From Archivesica marissinica (lineage: Eukaryota > Mollusca > Bivalvia > Venerida > Vesicomyidae), in assembly GCA_014843695.1 (NCBI GenBank), contig CM026391.1, forward strand, positions 15,063,365 through 15,127,364: DNA of 64,000 nucleotides. Direction: 5' to 3'. Positions 1-11,374 of this stretch are shown here, piece by piece (positions within the stretch are counted from its first letter, which is position 1; each line of letters opens with the position of its first letter). Position numbers and translations under genes: made by a program. The notes beneath the pieces are model-generated. The model had not been told where the DNA came from. It worked only from the letters and a program-made list of their open reading frames with translations, and did no database searches.

Positions 1-663
1 CATTTACAAACCTTCATAGTATAGAGTAAGTTTTCAGAAATATCATTTACAAACCTTGATGGTATAGAGTAAGTTTTCAGAAATATCATTTACAAACCTT
101 AATGGTATAGAGTATGTTTTCAGAAATATCATTTACAAACCTTCATAGTATAGAGTAAGTTTTCAGAAATATCATTTACAAACCTTCATAGTATAGAGTA
201 AGTTTTCAGAAATAGCATTTACAAACCTTCATAGTATAGAGTAAGTTTTCAGAAATATCATTTACAAACCTTCATAGTATAGAGTATGTTTTCAGAAATA
301 TCATTTACAAACCTTCATAGTATAGAGTAAGTTTTCAGGAATATCATTTACAAACCTTCATAGTATAGAGTAAGTTTTCAGAAATATTATTTACAAACCT
401 TCATAGTATAGAGTAAGTTTTCAGAAATATCATTTACAAACCTTCATAGTATAGAGTAAGTTTTCAGAAATATCATTTACAAACCTTCATAGTATAGAGT
501 ATGTTTTCAGAAATATCATTTACAAACCTTCATAGTATAGAGTAAGTTTTCAGGAATATCATTTACAAACCTTCATAGTATAGAGTAAGTTTTCAGAAAT
601 ATTATTTACAAACCTTCATAGTATAGAGTAAGTTTTCAGAAATATCATTTACAAACCTTCATA
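1..663. repeat. 43-bp tandem array (about 15 copies)
   Basis: A 43-bp unit (tag catttacaaaccttcatag) repeats head to tail from the window edge, so the array probably extends further left. Variants reading gtatgtttt instead of gtaagtttt recur at about 284 and 499, exactly five units (215 bp) apart, which shows a second-level duplication of a five-unit block. Confidence 0.95.
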
Positions 664-808
664 AAATATTAATTACAACTTCTTGCAAATGAATGTCATG
701 ATTCTGATTGGTTCATTCATCCCATGTGATCACTATTCAAAACCCGATGAACCGTAAAATGATTCCATTCAGTATGCAATGTGATTATTAATGCCAAAAT
801 GTAATCCA
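664..808. other. Unique spacer between two arrays
   Basis: No coding potential or known element seen. The last part (about 745-808) resembles a decayed half unit of the following 62-bp array. Confidence 0.5.
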
Positions 809-1976
809 TTCCAAAACTACAGGAACATGTACACCATAAAGGATTCTGTACAGTATGGAAATGTTGACAGTTCCAACACTATAGGAACATGTACACCATA
901 AAGGATTCTGTACAGTATGGAAATGTTGACAGTTCCAACACTATAGGAACATGTACACTGTAAAGGATTCTGTACGGTATGGAAATGTTGACAGTTCCAA
1001 CACTACAGGAACATGTACACCATAAAGGATTATGTACAGTATGGAAATGTTGACAGTTCCAAAACTACAGGAACATGTACACCATAAAGGATTCTGTACA
1101 GTATGGAAATGTTGACAGTTCCAACACTATAGGAACATGTACACCATAAAGGATTCTGTACAGTATGGAAATGTTGACAGTTCCAACACTATAGGAACAT
1201 GTACACTGTAAAGGATTCTGTACGGTATGGAAATGTTGACAGTTCCAACACTATAGGAACATGTACACCGTAAAGGATTCTGTACAGTATGGAAATGTTG
1301 ACAGTTCCAACACTACAGGAACATGTACACCATAAAGGATTCTGTACAGTATGGAAATGTTGACAGTTCCAACACTATAGGAACATGTACACCGTAAAGG
1401 ATTCTGTACGGTATGGAAATGTTGACAGTTCCAACACTATAGGAACATGTACACCGTAATGGATTCTGTACTGTATGGAAATGTTGACAGTTCCAACACT
1501 ACAGGAACATGTACACCATAAAGGATTCTGTACAGTATGGAAATGTTGACAGTTCCAACACTATAGGAACATGTACACCATAAAGGATTATGTACAGTAT
1601 GGAAATGTTGACAGTTCCAACACTATAGGAACATGTACACCGTAAAGGATTATGTACAGTATGGAAATGTTGACAGTTCCAACACTACAGGAACATGTAC
1701 ACCATAAAGGATTCTGTACAGTATGGAAATGTTGACAGTTCCAACACTATAGGAACATGTACACCATAAAGGATTCTGTACGGTATGGAAATGTTGACAG
1801 TTCCAACACTATAGGAACATGTACACCGTAAAGGATTATGTACGGTATGGAAATGTTGACAGTTCCAACACTATAGGAACATGTACACCGTAAAGGATTC
1901 TGTACGGTATGGAAATGTTCACAGTTCCAACACTATAGGAACATGTACACCCTAATGGATTTTGTACTGTATGGAA
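809..1976. repeat. 62-bp tandem array (about 19 copies)
   Basis: Head-to-tail 62-bp units (tag ttccaacactataggaacat) with few substitutions. Each unit contains short internal dyads such as aggaacatgt and acagtatgga. No long open frame runs across it. Confidence 0.95.
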
Positions 1977-2025
1977 AAGACAACGTGTTTTGTAATTTGT
2001 AAAATCTTAGTTGTAATTATAACAA

Positions 2026-3453
2026 TTACTATATATTCCCGGCCATAGGACGATCTCGGCCATAAGTCGAAGTTCAAATATTTGCTTACAAATGCTGATT
2101 TTATGCTGTATTCTTCCATAAGTCGAGGGTACTTTGTGAATCCTTCCATAAGTCGAGGGTACTTTGTGAATCCTTCCATAAGTCGAGGGTACTTTGTGAA
2201 TCCTTCCATAAGTCGAGGGTACTTTGTGAATCCTTCCATAAGTCGAGGGTACTTTGTGAATCTTCCATAAGTCGAGGGTACTTTGTGAATCCTTCCATAA
2301 GTCGAGGGTACTTTGTGAATCCTTCCATAAGTCGAGGGTACTTTGTGAATCCTTCCATAAGTCGAGGGTACTTTGTGAATCCTTCCATAAGTCGAGGGTA
2401 CTTTGTGAATCCTTCCATAAGTCGAGGGTACTTTGTGAATCCTTTCATAAGTCGAGGGTACTTTGTGAATCCTTCCATAAGTCGAGGGTACTTTGTGAAT
2501 CCTTCCATAAGTCGAGGGTACTTTGTGAATCCTTCCATAAGTCGAGGGTACATTGTGAATCCTTCCATAAGTCGAGGGTACTTTGTGAATCCTTCCATAA
2601 GTCGAGGGTACTTTGTGAATCCTTCCATAAGTCGAGGGTACTTTGTGAATCCTTCCATAAGTCGAGGGTACTTTGTGCATAAGTCGAGGGTACTTTGTGG
2701 ATCCTTTCATAAGTCGAGGGTACTTTGTCGATCCTTCCATAAGTCGAGGGTACTTTGTGGATCCTTCCATAAGTCGAGGGTACTTTGTGGATCCTTCCAT
2801 AAGTCGAGGGTACTTTGTGGATCCTTCCATAAGTCGAGGGTACTTTGTGGATCCTTCCATAAGTCGAGGGTACTTTGTGGATCCTTCCATAAGTCGAGGG
2901 TACTTTGTGAATCCTTCCATAAGTCGAGGGTACTTTGTGAATCCTCCCATAAGTCGAGGGTACTTTGTGAATCCTCCCATAAGTCGAGGGTACTTTGTGA
3001 ATCCTTCCATAAGTCGAAGGTACTTTGTGAACGATAATATTCGTTACGACAATGATTTTATGCTGTATCCTTCCATAGGTCGAGAGTACTTTGTGAACTA
3101 TAATATTCGTTACGACAATGATTATTCTCTCTCATTTTTGAATGAAACTGAGGTAAAGTTGAGATATCTGGACTTTATTCCATAACAAATCGTAAAAAAA
3201 AAATTGATGCACAACAATAATACATGAAGTTTGATTATCACTCTTTCTATGGCTTAAAATGTAAATAAATAATTGTCTTAAGCAAATTGTTATAATAAAT
3301 CAAATAAAACAAACAGATATAAATAAAGTTCCAAAAAACATTTTTTTTTCAACATTTTTTATTTGCTTGTTTTTCGTCCATAAGTTGACCTAGTACTTAT
3401 ATCACATTGCGCATGAGAAAAAAGGTCGACATATGGTCGGGAATATACGGTAA
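2026..3453. mobile_element. TIR DNA element carrying an expanded minisatellite
   Basis: The left end (ttactatatattcccggcc at 2026) and the right end (gtcgggaatatacggtaa, ending 3453) are imperfect inverted repeats of about 30 bp. The interior is mostly a 30-bp array whose core (ccataagtcgag) resembles the subterminal sequence ccataagtcgaag near 2062, so the array probably grew from the element's own end. No transposase frame is visible, so it is non-autonomous. The superfamily is not assignable by eye. Confidence 0.6.
2113..3033. repeat. 30-bp tandem array (about 31 copies)
   Basis: The unit is ccttccataagtcgagggta plus ctttgtgaat. A sub-block at about 2699-2882 carries a g-for-a change that creates ggatcc in successive copies. 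Because 30 is divisible by three and the unit lacks stops in several frames, spurious open frames of 170-350 codons appear on both strands. Confidence 0.95.
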
Positions 3454-3740
3454 CTGTTCTTTAATAATTATTTTTAAATTAAATATTTGACCACTTATGC
3501 CGTTCTGTATAGTAAACTGTTTGACGTTAAATACTTACGTCCACAGCAGCTGTATTATATTCACCAATACAGTATACGGTGCTTGTTATTCCACCATATG
3601 CATCCCGATACAACAAAGTATCTTTACTGTTTACCATTGATACTACGAAACACGAAGATCGATAGAAGCAAATATAACGCTTTTCGTCTTCAATAATATC
3701 AATCGTTGTTTTGTGTTTGATTATAATCAATAATCAGGAA
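3454..3740. other. Unique sequence, no gene seen
   Basis: AT-rich spacer between the TIR element and the 41-bp array. Short open frames on both strands overlap each other and show no splice context, domain or composition bias. Confidence 0.5.
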
Positions 3741-4863
3741 TGACAATGTGTTGTATCCGGGTGCCTGTGGTATAATTGACATGACAATGTGTTGTATCTG
3801 GGTGCCTGTGGTATAATTGACATGACAATGTGTTGTATCTGGGTGCCTGTGGTATAATTGAGATGACAATGTGTTGTATCTGGGTGCCTGTGGTATAATT
3901 GAGATGACAATGTGTTGTATCTGGGTGCCTGTGGTATAATTGAGATGACAATGTGTTGTATCTGGGTGTCTGTGGTATAATTGAGATGACAATGTGTTGT
4001 ATCTGGGTGCCTGTGGTATAATTGAGATGACAATGTGTTGATCTGGGTGCCTGGTATATTGAGATGACATGTGTTTATCTGGGTGCCTGTGGTATATTGA
4101 GTGACAATTGTTGTATCGGTGGGGGAGATGACATGTGTTGTATCTGGGTGCCTGTGGTATAATTGGAGACAATGTGTTGTATCTGGGTGCCGTGGTAAAT
4201 TGAGATGACAATGTGTTGTATCTGGGTGCCTGTGGTATTGAGATGACAATGTGTTGTATCGGTGCCTGTGTAATTGAGATGACAATGTGTTGTATCTGGG
4301 TGCCTGTGGTATAATTGAGATGATAATGTGGTGGGTGCCTGTGGTATTGAGATAATGTGTTGTATCTGGGTGCCTGTGGTATAATTGAGATGACAATGTG
4401 TTGTATCTGGGTGCCTGTGGTATAATTGAGATGACAATGTGTTGTATCTGGGTGCCTGTGGTATAATTGAGATGACAATGTGTTGTATCTGGGTGCCTGT
4501 GGTATAATTGAGATGACAATGTGTTGTATCTGGGTGCCTGTGGTATAATTGAGATGACAATGTGTTGTATCTGGGTGCCTGTGGTATAATTGAGATGACA
4601 ATGTGTTGTATCTGGGTGCCTGTGGTATAATTGAGATGATAATGTGTTGTATCTGGGTGCCTGTGGTATAATTGAGATGACAATGTGTTGTATCTGGGTG
4701 CCTGTGGTATAATTGAGATGACAATGTGTTGTATCTGGGTGCCTGTGGTGTAATTGAGATGACAATGTGTTGTATCTGGGTGTCTGTGGTATAATTGAGA
4801 TGACAATGTGTTGTATCTGGGTGTCTGTGGTATAATTGAGATGATAATGTGTTGTATCTGGGT
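3741..4863. repeat. 41-bp tandem array (about 27 copies), runs into a gap
   Basis: Unit tag: gatgacaatgtgttgtatct. Copies are nearly identical at both ends, but those at about 4030-4360 are full of one- to six-base deletions, a pattern more like consensus error than decay. The array stops at the N run, so the true length is unknown. Confidence 0.93.
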
Positions 4864-5863
4864 NNNNNNNNNNNNNNNNNNNNNNNNNNNNNNNNNNNNN
4901 NNNNNNNNNNNNNNNNNNNNNNNNNNNNNNNNNNNNNNNNNNNNNNNNNNNNNNNNNNNNNNNNNNNNNNNNNNNNNNNNNNNNNNNNNNNNNNNNNNNN
5001 NNNNNNNNNNNNNNNNNNNNNNNNNNNNNNNNNNNNNNNNNNNNNNNNNNNNNNNNNNNNNNNNNNNNNNNNNNNNNNNNNNNNNNNNNNNNNNNNNNNN
5101 NNNNNNNNNNNNNNNNNNNNNNNNNNNNNNNNNNNNNNNNNNNNNNNNNNNNNNNNNNNNNNNNNNNNNNNNNNNNNNNNNNNNNNNNNNNNNNNNNNNN
5201 NNNNNNNNNNNNNNNNNNNNNNNNNNNNNNNNNNNNNNNNNNNNNNNNNNNNNNNNNNNNNNNNNNNNNNNNNNNNNNNNNNNNNNNNNNNNNNNNNNNN
5301 NNNNNNNNNNNNNNNNNNNNNNNNNNNNNNNNNNNNNNNNNNNNNNNNNNNNNNNNNNNNNNNNNNNNNNNNNNNNNNNNNNNNNNNNNNNNNNNNNNNN
5401 NNNNNNNNNNNNNNNNNNNNNNNNNNNNNNNNNNNNNNNNNNNNNNNNNNNNNNNNNNNNNNNNNNNNNNNNNNNNNNNNNNNNNNNNNNNNNNNNNNNN
5501 NNNNNNNNNNNNNNNNNNNNNNNNNNNNNNNNNNNNNNNNNNNNNNNNNNNNNNNNNNNNNNNNNNNNNNNNNNNNNNNNNNNNNNNNNNNNNNNNNNNN
5601 NNNNNNNNNNNNNNNNNNNNNNNNNNNNNNNNNNNNNNNNNNNNNNNNNNNNNNNNNNNNNNNNNNNNNNNNNNNNNNNNNNNNNNNNNNNNNNNNNNNN
5701 NNNNNNNNNNNNNNNNNNNNNNNNNNNNNNNNNNNNNNNNNNNNNNNNNNNNNNNNNNNNNNNNNNNNNNNNNNNNNNNNNNNNNNNNNNNNNNNNNNNN
5801 NNNNNNNNNNNNNNNNNNNNNNNNNNNNNNNNNNNNNNNNNNNNNNNNNNNNNNNNNNNNNNN
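4864..5863. other. Assembly gap, 1000 N
   Basis: Exactly 1000 N, so a placeholder rather than a measured distance. The upstream exons of the CARD gene may lie in or before it. Confidence 0.99.
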
Positions 5864-5904
5864 TGAGAGATGTGGTAAGCTATCTGTAAAACTATCTAAT
5901 ACAC

Positions 5905-6195
5905 CGAAAGCTCAGTTTAAACACAATTTAATTTCACAAATAATAATGTATAAAGGTTGAAGAATATAAAAAAACTATCAAAACAAAGCTTACACAAATC
6001 TTGTAAAGACCGAAAGTTTGACCGCATGGAGTATTGTTGAGGCATTTCCACGTAAAATATATATAAATTAAACAGAATTAGGAAAGAGGTAACCATACAA
6101 GCAGGTTGCTTTCTTGTTGATCCTACATGTATGTACATATTATTTATACTTGACTATGTGTATTCAAAGAAATAAATATTGTTTAAACTAAATTA
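5905..6195 (-). repeat. Dispersed repeat, copy 1
   Basis: The segment with ccatacaagcaggttgcttt and the tail aataaatattgtttaaac recurs in reverse orientation at about 37190-37330. Ending in an aataaat/tttaaac motif, it looks like the 3' end of a retroelement. No coding frame. Confidence 0.5.
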
Positions 6196-6221
6196 AACAG
6201 AATCCGTATTTATTTCAACAG

Positions 6222-6560
6222 GATACAAATACATTGTGGACACACTACGAGGACAGGCACCCATAGACCACACATATCAACGAGAATATCTGAAGCGTAT
6301 CGCACCAGTTCTACGTGAAATAATAACCCCATCTGAGCTCCTCCCATTCCTCTGGGCAGTTGATGTTATCTCAAACGAAGATAGAGAGGAAATCAAGCGA
6401 ATAGAAAGTAACCGGGGCTGTATAGCCGCAGCGGACAAACTCCTGGATGCAGTGCCAAGAAGACACCGGCATTGGTACTCACATTTTGTCAATGCTCTGC
6501 AGAATGCCGGTAGTAGTGAGGCGGAGGAGATGTTAGCAATACCTGAAATACTGAACGATG
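6222..6560 (+). CDS. CARD-domain protein, exon encoding the CARD
   Basis: The exon follows a good acceptor (tatttcaacag) and ends at a GT donor at 6561; it enters and leaves in phase 1. It encodes about 113 residues, with a death-fold pattern typical of a caspase-recruitment domain: YLKRIAPVL, then SELLPFLW, then a charged turn NEDREEIKRIESNRG, AADKLLDAV, a basic patch PRRHRHW and a last helix FVNALQNAG. This arrangement most resembles CARDs of RIG-I-like receptors and related bivalve proteins. CARDs pair with other CARDs in innate immune or apoptotic signalling, in the cytoplasm or on membranes. The start codon is not visible: the frame is open upstream to the acceptor, so an earlier exon must exist, perhaps in the gap. 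Domain call firm; the exact family is uncertain. Confidence 0.85.
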
Positions 6561-6868
6561 GTAAATATAACGTTTAATATTCTTAGATGGAAAATCAACA
6601 ACGACTTTCGTGTTAATCCTAGCTCACAGTTCACTAAGCATATATAAACCGGTGAAAGAATGTTTAAATAATGGTGCTACAAATATAAACAGATTGGACA
6701 GGTACTCTCAATCATGTTGCAATCAACCCTGTCTCTGGACTTTCAAAAACAATCATATTATACTCAATTAACCCACAGTGGATTTAATTTAATATTTTTA
6801 CTACATGCAACCTGTGTGGCTTTATACATCTATTAATATTGTCTTGGTTTCTTTATATATATTTTTTT
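6561..6868. other. Intronic unique sequence
   Basis: Start of the intron after the CARD exon. AT-rich, no element or further exon recognised. Confidence 0.5.
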
Positions 6869-7437
6869 ATAGCACCCCTCCCCCTTAGAAAGGTTTATAT
6901 AGTGCCCCACCCCCTTAGAAAGGTTTTTATAGTGCTCCTCCCCCTTAGAAAGGTTTATATAGCGCCCCTCCCCCTTAGAAAGGTTTATAGTGCCCCTCCC
7001 CTTAGAAGGTTTATATAGTGCCCCTCCCCCATAAAGGTTTATATAGTGCCCCTCCCCCTAGAAAGGTTTATATAGCGCCCCTCCCCCTTAGAAAGGTTTA
7101 TATAGCGCCCCCACCCCCTTAGAAAGATTTATATAGCGCCCCTCCCCTTAGAAAGGTTTTATATTGCCCTTCCCCTTAGAAAGGTTATATAGTGCCCCTC
7201 CCCCTAGAAAGATTTATATAGTGCCCTTCCCCTTAGAAGGTTTATATAGCGCCCCACCACCCTTAGAAAGGTTATATAGTGCCCCTCCCCCTTAGAAAGG
7301 TTTTATACCCGCGCCCCACCCCCTTAGAAAGGTTTATATAGCGCCCCACCCCCCTTAGAAAGATTTATATAGCGCCCCTCCCCTTAGAAAGGTTTATATA
7401 GTGCCCCTCCCCCTTTGAAAGGTTTGTATAGCACGCC
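6869..7437. repeat. 30-bp C-rich tandem array (about 19 copies)
   Basis: Unit gcccctcccccttagaaagg plus a tttatatagt-like tail, with many small length variants. Each unit has two adjoining C tracts of 4-5 bases, so the minus strand has regularly spaced G tracts able in principle to form G-quadruplexes. Confidence 0.92.
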
Positions 7438-7539
7438 TCACCACCCATTTTGTCAAGGAGAGTCCCCTCCTTGGGGTATATATGCAATGAATATAAACAA
7501 CTGGGAGCAAATATGTGTATTCTCCTCCCAGATAGTGGC

Positions 7540-7745
7540 GTCCGTGGTCCAGTGGTAGAGCGTCGGATTTGGAATCGAACGGTCCCGGGTTCGATACTCG
7601 GTCAGGCCACGTATGTAGTGTCATTGAGCAAGGCACCTCACACACATTGCTTAGTACTGGTTAATCGCTTAGGTCGGCTAAGCCTGCCCAGGAAAACATG
7701 TCTAAGTCACCGCGAGGGGTTTGACATTAATGGAACATACATACA
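7540..7745 (+). mobile_element. tRNA-derived SINE, family E
   Basis: A tRNA-like head with an A box (tggtccagtggtagagcg) and a B box (gggttcgatac) is followed by an unrelated body. The body shares gtactggttaatcgct and cctgcccaggaaa with family F (58345-58612). The head lacks a perfect cloverleaf, so it is not a functional tRNA. Confidence 0.75.
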
Positions 7746-7801
7746 TACTATATTAACGGTGTATATTTATCTTAAAGAGAAACAATATAGCAACACAACA
7801 G

Positions 7802-8340
7802 CCATGGACAAAAGTGCTTCAAAAGCAAATGCCTCAAAATCAGAACTGGCTGAAGATAATGGTCGCAGAGAAACGGGCACGGAAGAAAGTTGTTGCAATA
7901 AATACCTAGACATGAACGAGGATATGAAATATTCGGATGAAATCACAGCAGTTGCTAAAGACAAGAAACAACAATCTCTTGCTATAAGTGGTTTGCAAGC
8001 TAAACGAGACAAAGATCAGATGACAAATGAACCTTCAGACAATCGTCCCGAGGAGGAGCTGTATGAGCCGCCCGACAATCGTCCCGAGCAGGAGTATGAG
8101 CCGCCCGACAATCGTCCCGAGCAGGAGTATGAGCCGCCCGACAATCGTCCCGAGCAGGAGTATGAGCCGCCCGACAATCGTCCCGAGGAGGAGTATGAGC
8201 CGCCCGATCCTCTGCCCGAGGAGTATGGGCCTCTGCCCGAGGAGTATGGGCCTCTGCACGAGGAGTATGAGCCTCCTCTACCGGCCAGGCATGCCCCAAG
8301 AAAACCAAAACACGAGGACAGTCAAAGTACTAGTAGCTAA
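7802..8340 (+). CDS. Optional terminal exon of the CARD gene, or small separate gene
   Basis: After an acceptor-like acaacag a frame runs to TAA at 8338-8340, and an AATAAA overlaps the next bases. Entering in phase 1, it fits directly onto the CARD exon, giving a short CARD-plus-tail isoform. It also contains ATG at 7804 in a strong Kozak context (gccatgg), so a stand-alone protein of 178 residues is the alternative. The product is hydrophilic and acidic. Its second half has about four 11-residue repeats of YEPPDNRPEQE, then LPEEYGP repeats, then a basic end (RHAPRKPKHED). No catalytic domain, signal peptide or membrane segment is seen. The proline-, tyrosine- and glutamate-rich repeats look like a flexible linker or docking tail (inference). 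No phase-1 GT donor of good quality occurs before the stop. Confidence 0.5.
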
Positions 8341-8519
8341 AATAAACATGTTACTATTATGAACTATCTGATTTGGAGATAAGAGTCGAACCTGTCTATA
8401 AAGGTCACCAATAGGAAAGGCTAACATGACAAAGCTGAACTATCAAAATGTCTGTATTTTGGTATTGTGGCCTAATTTTAGGACACATTTTATCAGTTGA
8501 TATGTCAGGTCGAATGTCC

Positions 8520-8712
8520 AGCTGTTGTTGGTGGGTGCCCTTGCAAGCATTTATTTCAGGCACAGACGGGAACCCAGATAGAACCACTGACCTTCCACAT
8601 GTCAGCAGGGGATCACTTCCTAACTTGAAATAATTTGACACCGAATGGAATTCGACCTACAGCGGTGAGGGCAAGTGATTTGAAATAATTGGCCTTAACC
8701 TCTTGGCTACAG
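8520..8712 (-). mobile_element. tRNA-derived SINE, family D
   Basis: Reading the minus strand there is a Ser/Leu-like tRNA head (agccaagaggttaaggcc), then cacttgccctcaccgctgta, then a body with gtcagtggttctatctggg. The same layout occurs at 17325, 33745, 35185 and 54700. Its 5' head merges into the 42-bp array at 8690. Confidence 0.7.
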
Positions 8713-9713
8713 AGGCCCATGTGGTTCAGCTGAGATAAAACCTCTTGGCTACAGAGGCCCATGTGGTTCAGCTGAGATAAAACCTCTTGGCTACAGAGGC
8801 CCATGTGGTTCAGCTGAGATAAAACCTCTTGGCTACAGAGGCCCATGTTGTTCAGCTGAGATAAAACCTCTTGGCTACAGAGGCCCATGTGGTTCAGCTG
8901 AGATAAAACCTCTTGGCTACAGAGGCCCATGTGGTTCAGCTGAGATAAAACCTCTTGGCTACAGAGGCCCATGTGGTTCAGCTGAGATAAAACCTCTTGG
9001 CTACAGAGGCCCATGTGGTTCAGCTGAGATAAAACCTCTTGGCTACAGAGGCCCATGTGGTTCAGCTGAGATAAAACCTCTTGGCTACAGAGGCCCATGT
9101 GGTTCAGCTGAGATAAAACCTCTTGGCTACAGAGGCCCATGTGGTTCAGCTGAGCTAAAACCTCTTGGCTACAGAGGCCCATGTGGTTCAGCTGAGATAA
9201 AACCTCTTGGCTACAGAGGCCCATGTGGTTCAGCTGAGCTAAAACCTCTTGGCTACAGAGGCCCATGTGGTTCAGCTGAGATAAAACCTCTTGGCTACAG
9301 AGGCCCATGTGGTTCAGCTGAGCTAAAACCTCTTGGCTACAGAGGCCATGTGGTTCAGCTGAGATAAAACCTCTTGGCTACAGAGACCCATGTGGTTCAA
9401 CTGAGATAAAACCTCTTGGCTACAGAGGCCCATGTGGTTCAACTGAGATAAAACCTCTTGGCTACAGAGGCCCATGTGGTTCAACTGAGATAAAACCTCT
9501 TGGCTACAGAGACCCATGTGGTTCAGCTGAGATAAAACCTCTTGGCTACAGAGGACCATGTGGTTCAGCTGAGATAAAACCTCTTGGCTACAGAGACCCA
9601 TGTGGTTCAGCTGAGATAAAACCTCTTGGCTACAGAGGCCCATGTGGTTCAGCTGAGATAAAACCTCTTGGCTACATAGGCCCATATGGTTCAGCTGAGA
9701 TAACAAATTGGAT
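8690..9713. repeat. 42-bp tandem array grown from a SINE head (about 24 copies)
   Basis: Unit tag: cctcttggctacagaggccc. The first unit coincides with the tRNA-like head of the family D SINE on the minus strand, so the array comprises the SINE 5' end plus adjoining bases. Being a multiple of three, the unit yields long spurious minus-strand frames. Confidence 0.92.
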
Positions 9714-9830
9714 TTTTTGACAGGTGGTTGTCTCTCATAACAAATTAAATATACATTGGTAATATAACTTGGTGGTACAGACGATCCAGGGATCGTAGGT
9801 ATAAGAACATAGTAGTAGTAAGCGTATTGG

Positions 9831-11360
9831 AACGACATAGGAAGGTAAGATTAACCAACAGCAACATCATGGTATATGAACATAACAATATGGTGACTGC
9901 AGAAACGACATAGGAAGGTAAGATTAACCGACAGCAACATCATGCTATATGAACATAACAATATGGTGACTGCAGAAACGACATAGGAAGGTAAGATTAA
10001 CCAACAGCAACATCAGGGTATATGAACATAACAATATGGTGACTGCAGAAACGACATAGGAAGGTAAGATTAACCGACAGCAACATCAGGGTATATGAAC
10101 ATAACAATATGGTGACTGCAGAAACGACATAGGAAGGTAAGATTAACTGACAGCAACATCAGGGTATATGAACATAACAATATGGTGACTGCAGAAACGA
10201 CATAGGAAGGTAAGATTAACCGACAGCAACATCAGGGTATATGAACATAACAATATGGTGACTGCAGAAACGACATAGGAAGGTAAGATTAACCGACAGC
10301 AACATCATGCTATATGAACATAACAATATGGTGACTGCAGAAACGACATAGGAAGGTAAGATTAACCGCCAGCAACATCAGGGTATATGAATATAACAAT
10401 ATGGTGACTGCAGAAACAACATAGGAAGGTAAGATTAACCGACAGCAACATCATGGTATATGAACATAACAATATGGTGACTGCAGAAACGACATAGGAA
10501 GGTAAGATTAACCGACAGCAACATCATGCTATATGAACATAACAATATGGTGACTGCAGAAACGACATAGGAAGGTAAGATTAACCGACAGCAACATCAG
10601 GGTATATGAACATAACAATATGGTGACTGCAGAAACGACATAGGAAGGTAAGATTAACCGACAGCAACATCAGGGTATATGAACATAACAATATGGTGAC
10701 TGCAGAAACGACATAGGAAGGTAAGTTTAACTGACAGCAACATCAGGGTATATGAACATAACAATATGGTGACTGCAGAAACGACATAGGAAGGTAAGAT
10801 TAACCGACAGCAACATCAGGGTATATGAACATAACAATATGGTGACTGCAGAAACAACATAGGATGGTAAGATTAACTGACAGCAACATCAGGGTATATG
10901 AACATAACAATATTGTGACTGCAGAAACGACATAGGAAGGTAAGATTAACTGACAGCAACATCAGGGTATATGAACATAACAATATGGTGACTGCAGAAA
11001 CGACATAGGAAGGTAAGATTAACCGACAGCAACATCATGGTATTTGAACATAACAATATGGTGACTGCAGAAACGACATAGCAAGGTAAGATTAACTGAC
11101 AGCAACATCATGGTATATGAACATAACAATATGGTGACTGCAGAAACGACATAGGAAGGTAAGATTAACCGACAGCAACATCAGGGTATATGAACATAAC
11201 AATATGGTGACTGCAGAAACAACATAGGAAGGTAAGATTAACCGACAGCAACATCATGGTATATGAACATAACAATATGGTGACTGCAGAAACGACATAG
11301 GAAGGTAAGATTAACCGACAGCAACATCAGGGTATATGAACATAATAATATGGTGACTGC
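9831..11360. repeat. 73-bp tandem array with splice-like motifs (about 21 copies)
   Basis: Each 73-bp unit contains a near-consensus donor (aggaaggtaagatt) and, 15 bases earlier, an acceptor-like tgactgcag. The implied 15-base mini-exon would carry an in-frame TAG when entered in phase 1, so it is not coding for this gene. The array abuts the real acceptor of the next exon at 11374. Confidence 0.92.
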
Positions 11361-11374
11361 ATTTTCTATTGAAG

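Noticed and set aside
1952..3037. Long open frames (up to 352 codons) on both strands
   Set aside because: They are the translation of a 30-bp tandem unit without stops; both strands and several frames are open at once, which is a property of the repeat.
3487..3730. Short frames in both strands of a unique spacer
   Set aside because: Overlapping, no domain, no splice signals, ordinary AT-rich background.
3699..4806. Minus-strand frames rich in HRHPDTTHC repeats
   Set aside because: Product of the 41-bp array; three units make a multiple of three. No splice or start context.
4808..5889. Open frames through the first N run
   Set aside because: Consist of unknown bases.
8613..9838. Minus-strand repeats of LNHMGLCSQEV
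   Set aside because: 42-bp array derived from a SINE head, not a protein repeat family.
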